Of a DNA stretch of 15,623 nucleotides, positions 12,444-15,623 are shown piece by piece. A program made the position numbers and the translations under genes. The stretch is from Symbiodinium natans (Eukaryota > Sar > Dinophyceae > Suessiales > Symbiodiniaceae). Where the stretch lies: positions 363,617 through 379,239 of the forward strand of contig CAJNDS010002527.1 in NCBI GenBank assembly GCA_905221605.1, written 5' to 3'. The notes under the pieces were generated by a model that saw only the letters and a list, made by a program, of their open reading frames with translations, did no database searches and was not told the DNA's origin. Positions within the stretch are counted from its first letter, which is position 1. Every line of letters begins with the position of its first letter.

Positions 12444-12515
12444 ATGAAACGTAACATCTTTGGTGAGCACCGTGGGCGCAGGTGCAAAGCCCCGAATGGA
12501 AGGCTGCGCTCATAG
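12444..12515 (+). other. very short ORF (23 codons)
   Basis: ATG to TAG, reading MKRNIFGEHRGRRCKAPNGR then LRS. Natural-looking but too short to support alone; it may be part of an exon in the island between arrays. Confidence 0.15.
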
Positions 12516-12555
12516 CGATGGCGCTCTTCCTTGCCAGACTCCCTAGTGTGGGTGC

Positions 12556-12854
12556 AGGGGTTTAGGGTTTTGGGGGGGTTGGGGAGGGGAAGGGGGTGGC
12601 CGCGCTCCGAGGGCCCAGGGGATTGTCTTTGGGTTTCAGCCTTGCGGGCCTTCCTTTGGCGGTTTGTCGGGGCTTTGGGCCTTGCTGGCTTCCTAACAGC
12701 GTTTTGGATGAATTTACAGAAGCTCGGCTTATCAGCTGTTTAGGCACAAACAAACGCTTTGCATTAGTTTACTTAAACTCGGCTTGTCAGCTGCTTAGAC
12801 AAATAACTTGGGAATTCAGAATGATACCACATACAATTTCTGTTTATTTAGTGT
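12556..12854. other. island with duplicated 30-bp motif
   Basis: Begins with a G-rich telomere-like stretch (12556-12599). AGCTCGGCTTATCAGCTGTTTAG near 12720 recurs as ACTCGGCTTGTCAGCTGCTTAG near 12777, an imperfect direct repeat about 57 bp apart. ORFs of 63-89 codons on both strands lack coding character. Confidence 0.4.
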
Positions 12855-12907
12855 TGAGGGTTTAGTAATTAGGGTTTAGGTTTTAGGGTTTGGGGGCCCC
12901 CAAACCC
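12855..12907 (+). repeat. telomere-like units ending in a perfect 22-bp palindrome
   Basis: Degenerate TTTAGGG units (12855-12888) run into GGGTTTGGGGG and then CCCCCAAACCC at 12886-12907, an exact palindrome centred between G and C. G-strand units on the left and C-strand-like bases on the right give a small head-to-head junction. Confidence 0.85.
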
Positions 12908-12963
12908 CCCCCTCCCCCCAGCCACCCTAAGCCCCAGACCTGCCTTTCTATACCCTGACACGG

Positions 12964-13052
12964 TTTAGGGTTTAGGGTTTAGGGTTTAGGGTTTAGGGTT
13001 TAGGGTTTAGGGTTTAGGGTTTAGGGTTTAGGGTTTAGGGTTTAGGGTTTAG
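12964..13052 (+). repeat. perfect TTTAGGG array ending at an exon-like boundary
   Basis: Twelve or more perfect units. The final TTTAG (13048-13052) abuts GTTGATGCC, the start of the best exon-like sequence in the window. Confidence 0.97.
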
Positions 13053-13154
13053 GTTGATGCCAAGGACTACTGCTACTTCGTGAAGGGCGGCCAGTCCGCG
13101 CGGAGGGAGAGCGCTTTAGGGAGGCCGGGGTCTTCTGGCTTACGGGATCTTTAG
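13053..13154 (+). CDS. strong exon candidate after TTTAG|G
   Basis: The frame begins at the last telomere unit and stays open for 33 codons to TAG at 13152-13154. It starts VDAKDYCYFVKGGQSARRES. Codons are GTT GAT GCC AAG GAC TAC, and of the first 17 codons all but two end in G or C, as expected for a GC3-biased coding exon. The 3' part (Gly, Arg, Ser) may already be intron. It would be joined to other plus exons nearby (12151, 13212, 13606); none overlaps another gene. Product not recognised. Confidence 0.4.
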   Translation, partial: VDAKDYCYFVKGGQSARRESALGRPGSSGLRDL

Positions 13155-13163
13155 GGATTATAT

Positions 13164-13211
13164 AGGGTTTAGGGTTTAGGGATTAGGGTTTAGGGTTTAG
13201 GGTTCAGGGTT
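13164..13211 (+). repeat. TTTAGGG cluster
   Basis: Six units with ATTAGGG and TTCAGGG variants; it ends in TTCAG|GG, which could serve as an acceptor for the next frame. Confidence 0.92.
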
Positions 13212-13439
13212 TTGTGCTTGCATGATGCAGAATGCGAAGCGGAATGCAAGTTCAAAGCAGAGCGTGAGTTTCCAAACAGACGACAAGGTTGGAACTGGAT
13301 AGCCCAGTGGTGCCCTTTACATTTTTTGGTTTCGAGGTTCCCTGTGAAAGAAACCTACCCAAGAATGGGTACCATTATTATCATATGGGTAAACTGTATT
13401 CCGAACAACAATCGCGGCCGGTGTAGGTGTAGGGCTTAG
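13206..13439 (+). CDS. exon-like ORF between arrays, 75-78 codons
   Basis: Open from the array (TTCAG|G then GTT TTG TGC TTG) to TAG at 13437-13439. It reads CLHDAECEAECKFKAEREFP, NRRQGWNWIAQWCPLHFLVS, RFPVKETYPRMGTIIIIWVN and CIPNNNRGRCRCRA. Cysteines are frequent at both ends and the IIIIWV stretch is hydrophobic. The track-style start at 13212 is a TTG; the real 5' end is more likely the splice site. No named domain fits. Confidence 0.33.
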   Translation, partial: RVLCLHDAECEAECKFKAEREFPNRRQGWNWIAQWCPLHFLVSRFPVKETYPRMGTIIIIWVNCIPNNNRGRCRCRA

Positions 13440-13537
13440 GGTTTAGGGTTTAGGGTTTAGGGTTTAGGGTTTAGGGTTTGGGGTTTAGGGTTTAGGGTTT
13501 AGGGTTTAGGGTTTAGGGTTTAGGGTTTAGGGTTTAC
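13430..13537 (+). repeat. TTTAGGG array (left half of a head-to-head junction)
   Basis: Fifteen near-perfect units, starting with GGTGTAGGGCTTAGGG and ending abruptly at GGGTTTA|CCCTAAGCCC. Confidence 0.97.
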
Positions 13538-13600
13538 CCTAAGCCCAACCCTAAACAGTATACGCCACACCCTAAATCCTAAACCCTAAACCCTAAATAC
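13535..13600 (-). repeat. CCCTAAA units (right half of a head-to-head junction)
   Basis: CCCTAAGCCCAACCCTAAAC directly follows the G-strand array. After 18 other bases it continues as CCCTAAATCCTAAACCCTAA. The start and the far side are related: GTGTAGGGCTTAGGG at 13426-13441 against CCCTAAGCCC and CCACACCCTAAA. Confidence 0.92.
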
Positions 13601-13605
13601 CCTAG

Positions 13606-13655
13606 TTCTGGCCAGGGCTGCGCAGATTGAGCGCCGCTGGGAGAACGACCGCTGA
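13606..13655 (+). CDS. candidate terminal exon, 16 codons and stop
   Basis: After CCCTAG (13600-13605) the plus strand reads LARAAQIERRWENDR and stops at TGA 13653-13655. All but two codons end in G or C and the helical, charged composition is typical of a protein C-terminus. With exon candidates at 13053 and 13206 it could close a plus-strand gene. It is short, so support is modest. Confidence 0.33.
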
Positions 13656-13696
13656 AAGCCTTCATCCCTTCTTGTGCGGTTTAAGCATAAGGGGGG

Positions 13697-13737
13697 GTTA
13701 GGGGGGATTTAGGGTTCAGGGTTTAGGGTTTGGGGGG
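13697..13737 (+). repeat. G-rich telomere-like cluster
   Basis: Poly-G runs with TTTAGGG, TTCAGGG and TTTGGGGGGG. Confidence 0.85.
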
Positions 13738-13855
13738 GTTCATTCGGGTATCATCTTAAGCTTACAGCAACTTAGACGGTGATGCTGGCATCTCTGACGT
13801 GCGACAGCATCCCAGTTCAGCCTGCCACCAATAAACGGCACGTAGTCTTGATTTC

Positions 13856-14200
13856 TTACCGTTCAAAACTCGGGCCGTGAGGGTGGGACAGATAGGTGCT
13901 TGACCTACCCCATCCGGCGCTTCCGTCGTTAGAATTTGACAGGTCAAACGGCAAGCATGCTGGATGCACTGCTGCTTGATTCAAACCAGAGACTCTACCA
14001 GCAGCTTCTCGACGTGTATTGCTATGTTGCCTGAAGTATTTCAACCCCCCAGCTAGGTGTGGAGCTGTGTTCCAGTCGATCGACCCCTCCTCACAAGAGG
14101 AGGTGCGACACGTGACCGCCTGTCTGAAAATGTAGTCCTGCGCTGGGGACACTCTCATTTCTGAATGCCTCCTTTCTTGTCCGTGTTCGTCTGATTTCAT
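13856..14200 (-). CDS. hypothetical protein ORF, 114 codons
   Basis: ATG at 14198-14200, TAA at 13856-13858. The start is hydrophilic (MKSDEHGQERRHSEMRVSPA), the middle reads EEGSIDWNTAPHLAGGLKYF and the end LSNSNDGSAGWGRSSTYLSH then PHGPSFER. The stop overlaps CG|GTAAGA, a canonical donor, so this may be a first exon and not a whole gene. The AT-rich island upstream (14200-14525) would then be its promoter and leader. An alternative minus frame (13762-13947) crosses the donor. It would converge with the plus-strand exons ending at 13655. No domain recognised. Confidence 0.33.
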   Translation of the reverse strand: MKSDEHGQERRHSEMRVSPAQDYIFRQAVTCRTSSCEEGSIDWNTAPHLAGGLKYFRQHSNTRREAAGRVSGLNQAAVHPACLPFDLSNSNDGSAGWGRSSTYLSHPHGPSFER

Positions 14201-14525
14201 ATTTCAGATTTTCGGAATTTTTTCTTTCTCGATTCGGATCGTAGATCTCAAGTCTGGATAGATATATGTATGATTTGTGCATTTTTTGATATTTCAATTT
14301 TCTTATTCATTCGTTTCGTATAAATCTCGGTTTGATAAATTTATTATTTTGACTTCTAGGTTGTAATGGTGAGAATATATTTATTTCTGTGGTTTTATAT
14401 CATTTATTTTCATATGAACACTTACTTTAATTTTCGTACGAATAGAATTGTTTTGGATGCACGCTATTTTTTGGGTGGGATGCCTTTTTTTCTCGATAAG
14501 ATTGGGATTGAATATCCCTATAAAA
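14200..14525. promoter_or_regulatory. AT-rich island, possible promoter region
   Basis: Base composition changes sharply to T- and A-rich, with runs such as TTTTTTCTTTCTCG, TTTATTATTTT and ATATATTTATTT. ORFs across it (plus 14366-14611, minus 14091-14297) are hydrophobic by composition. Position upstream of the minus ORF 13856-14200 allows a regulatory role, but no specific element is identified. Confidence 0.25.
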
Positions 14526-14633
14526 GGCTACGGGCTCGACCCCTATTTTCGCTCTGCGGCCGCCTCGTCGGATGCTCCGCCTCCTCTTCCGGTCTATTTG
14601 GCTGCTTGTGAGGGCCTTGCAGGGGGATCCTGA
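14526..14633 (+). other. exon-like open frame
   Basis: After the AT-rich island the plus frame ending in TGA at 14631-14633 reads YGLDPYFRSAAASSDAPPPL then PVYLAACEGLAGGS. The Ala/Pro/Ser run and GC-rich third positions suggest coding DNA. The frame is open back to an ATG at 14448 through hydrophobic AT-rich codons. A second plus frame ends at 14611. Not recognised. Confidence 0.25.
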
Positions 14634-14716
14634 AAATTCCGGGAATTTTAACACTTTTTGTCTAAAAATCCTGGGAATTTTGGGAATCACCCGGAGCTGA
14701 AAATTCCCGGAATTTT
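14633..14716. repeat. cluster of 17-bp palindromes AAAATTCCnGGAATTTT (left)
   Basis: Three copies: 14633-14649 (exact), 14664-14681 (AAAAATCCTGGGAATTTT) and 14700-14716 (exact, opposite centre base). Each can fold back on itself. GGAATTGTCCGG follows. Confidence 0.85.
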
Positions 14717-14779
14717 AGGAATTGTCCGGATTGAGGTTTGGGCTTGCCGGGTTGGATTTAAGGTTCCAGCGCAATAGTG

Positions 14780-14935
14780 ATGACGTGTGTGCCCCTTCAC
14801 CTTCAAGGAAATCTTCAAGGAAATCTCTTGGTCCAGGGTAGTTCCGATGACGGTCGCCGCCCGCCAGCTGTTCAAGGGGGTTCGGCCTCACGATCATATA
14901 TCAGCAACAGCTCTCGAAAAATCCTAGGAATTTAA
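14780..14935 (+). CDS. possible ORF or exon, 51 codons
   Basis: ATG at 14780 to TAA at 14933-14935. It reads MTCVPLHLQGNLQGNLLVQG, SSDDGRRPPAVQGGSASRSY, then ISNSSRKILGI. The last residues lie in the palindrome repeat, so a coding part would end earlier. QGNL is encoded twice by a 12-base tandem duplication. It sits between the two palindrome clusters. Not recognised. Confidence 0.25.
   Translation: MTCVPLHLQGNLQGNLLVQGSSDDGRRPPAVQGGSASRSYISNSSRKILGI
14803..14826 (+). repeat. 12-bp tandem duplication
   Basis: TCAAGGAAATCT occurs twice in a row without change. It is a multiple of three and keeps the frame of the ORF at 14780 open. Confidence 0.95.
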
Positions 14936-14963
14936 ATTCCGGGAATTTTCGGGATCCCCCGGG
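14917..14963. repeat. AAATTCCGGGAATTT palindromes (right)
   Basis: AAAATCCTAGGAATTT (from 14917) and AAATTCCGGGAATTTT (14934-14949) lie back to back, followed by CGGGATCCCCCGGG. They match the left cluster at 14633-14716. Confidence 0.85.
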
Positions 14964-15180
14964 TTCAGGGTTTTACGCTTTACGGTGTAGGGTTTTGGGG
15001 TTTAATAGAAATTGTATAGGGTTTATGTCCGGAGTTTTGTCGTGTTTTGGGGGGGTTTTGTTTTTTTGCTTTTGCTGTAATGGTTTGGGTTCTGTCGGGT
15101 GCGGTGGGGGGTGGGTGGTTTTGGGGTGCTGAGGGGTTGGGGTTGAAAGGCTGGGGGTTTGGGGGGTTTTCTCGAATGCC
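14964..15180 (+). repeat. G/T-rich degenerate telomere-like DNA
   Basis: Irregular GGGTTTT, GGGGTTTT and GTTTTGGGG units with long G and T runs. ORFs crossing it (plus 15047-15268, minus 14980-15204) are compositional. Confidence 0.75.
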
Positions 15181-15623
15181 CGTGGCGGTGGTCCGTGGTC
15201 CCATGGTGTTCGTCGTGGTGGTCCCGCAGTGTGATGGTGGTCCCGTGGCGGTGGTGCTCCTTTGGTAGTGGTGGTCTGTCGTGGTGGTGGCGGTGGCGGT
15301 GGTGGTGGTCCCTGGTGGCCGTCGTGGCGGTCTCGTGGGGGTGGTCCCAGGGTGGTGGCCGGGTGGTGGTGGTCCGTGGCGGTGGTCCGCGGTGGTGGTC
15401 TCGTGGTGGTGGTTCCGTGGTGGTGGTCCTGTGGTGGTTGTCTCGTGGTGGTGGTCCCGTGGTGGTGGTCCCGTGGTGGTGGTCCCGTGGTGGTGGTCCG
15501 TGGTGGTTGGTCCGTGGTGGTGGTCCGTGGTGGGGGTCCGTGCGGGTGGTTGTGTTGGTGGTCGTGGTGGTGGTCTCGTGGTGGTGGTCTCGTGGTGGTG
15601 GTCTCGTGGTGGTGGTCTCGTGG
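15181..15623 (+). repeat. GTGGTGG minisatellite, 14-bp unit
   Basis: Degenerate GGTGG repeats become a regular 14-base unit (TCTCGTGGTGGTGG or TCCCGTGGTGGTGG) from about 15370. The last four units are identical, the array is cut by the window end, and homogeneity increases to the right. A 14-base unit shifts frame each copy. Confidence 0.92.

Noticed and set aside
14366-14611. Plus ORF with hydrophobic start as a membrane protein
   Set aside because: The hydrophobic residues come from T-rich codons of the AT-rich island, and no continuous helix pattern or domain is visible.
15047-15268. Gly/Val-rich plus ORF
   Set aside because: It lies in G/T-rich low-complexity DNA leading into the minisatellite, and all frames are open because stop codons are rare there.
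1-15623. A true chromosome end
   Set aside because: Arrays are short, interrupted, in both orientations and spread through the whole window, so they are interstitial and not one terminal telomere.
1-15623. CRISPR array or prokaryotic tandem system
   Set aside because: Repeats are heptamers without unique spacers of constant length, ORFs lack ribosome-binding sites and operon order, and no cas-like gene is present.
1-15623. Dinoflagellate spliced leader or its relic
   Set aside because: I searched by eye for the TTTTGGCTCAAG end and found no match, so the organism cannot be fixed this way.

Overview
This is eukaryotic nuclear DNA, dominated by short interstitial arrays of the heptamer TTTAGGG/CCCTAAA and its variants. 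I count more than 30 clusters in 15.6 kb, in both orientations. TTTAGGG is the telomere repeat of plants, many green algae, dinoflagellates, chromerids and some apicomplexans. Arrays this dense, GC near 50%, short exon-like islands and many small foldback elements best suit a dinoflagellate or similar alga (inference, about 50%). Eimeria, which also carries dispersed AAACCCT, is an alternative, but I see none of its usual CAG-type amino-acid repeats. I found no dinoflagellate spliced leader, rRNA, convincing tRNA, CRISPR array or prokaryotic operon. No gene product was recognised by family.

Layout. 1-5822: about 22 telomere-like clusters alternate with 50-450 bp islands, many of which carry one natural-looking open frame on one strand or the other. 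5823-8257: the only long stretch without telomere-like repeats, with a 14-bp repeat block (6405-6600) and a 170-codon open frame (7512-8024). 8258-8760: a degenerate 10-bp GGGTTTAGAA satellite. 9085-10526: telomere variants amplified locally (TTTTAGGG, then GGGATTGA). 10527-13740: arrays again, with the best exon-like islands of the window (10305, 10866, 12151, 13053, 13212, 13606). 13740-14940: a minus-strand 114-codon frame, an AT-rich island, and a cluster of AAAATTCCnGGAATTTT palindromes. 14963-15623: G/T-rich DNA ending in a 14-bp TCTCGTGGTGGTGG minisatellite that runs off the window.

The most interesting signals are structural. (a) Two telomeric arrays are bounded by direct repeats of 13 and 16 bp, like target-site duplications, so they look inserted. 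(b) Two arrays sit between inverted-repeat arms of about 45-50 bp. (c) A previously unlabelled dispersed element of about 100 bp is present in four diverged copies, each within 12-120 bp of an exon-like island or (copy C) overlapping one. (d) The telomere unit read as G strand supplies a TTTAG|G splice acceptor immediately before several exon-like islands. Together these suggest a genome in which telomeric-repeat insertions and small foldback, introner-like elements have cut up coding DNA. The coding calls are tentative: at this GC, a 33-codon window is stop-free by chance about 20% of the time per frame.
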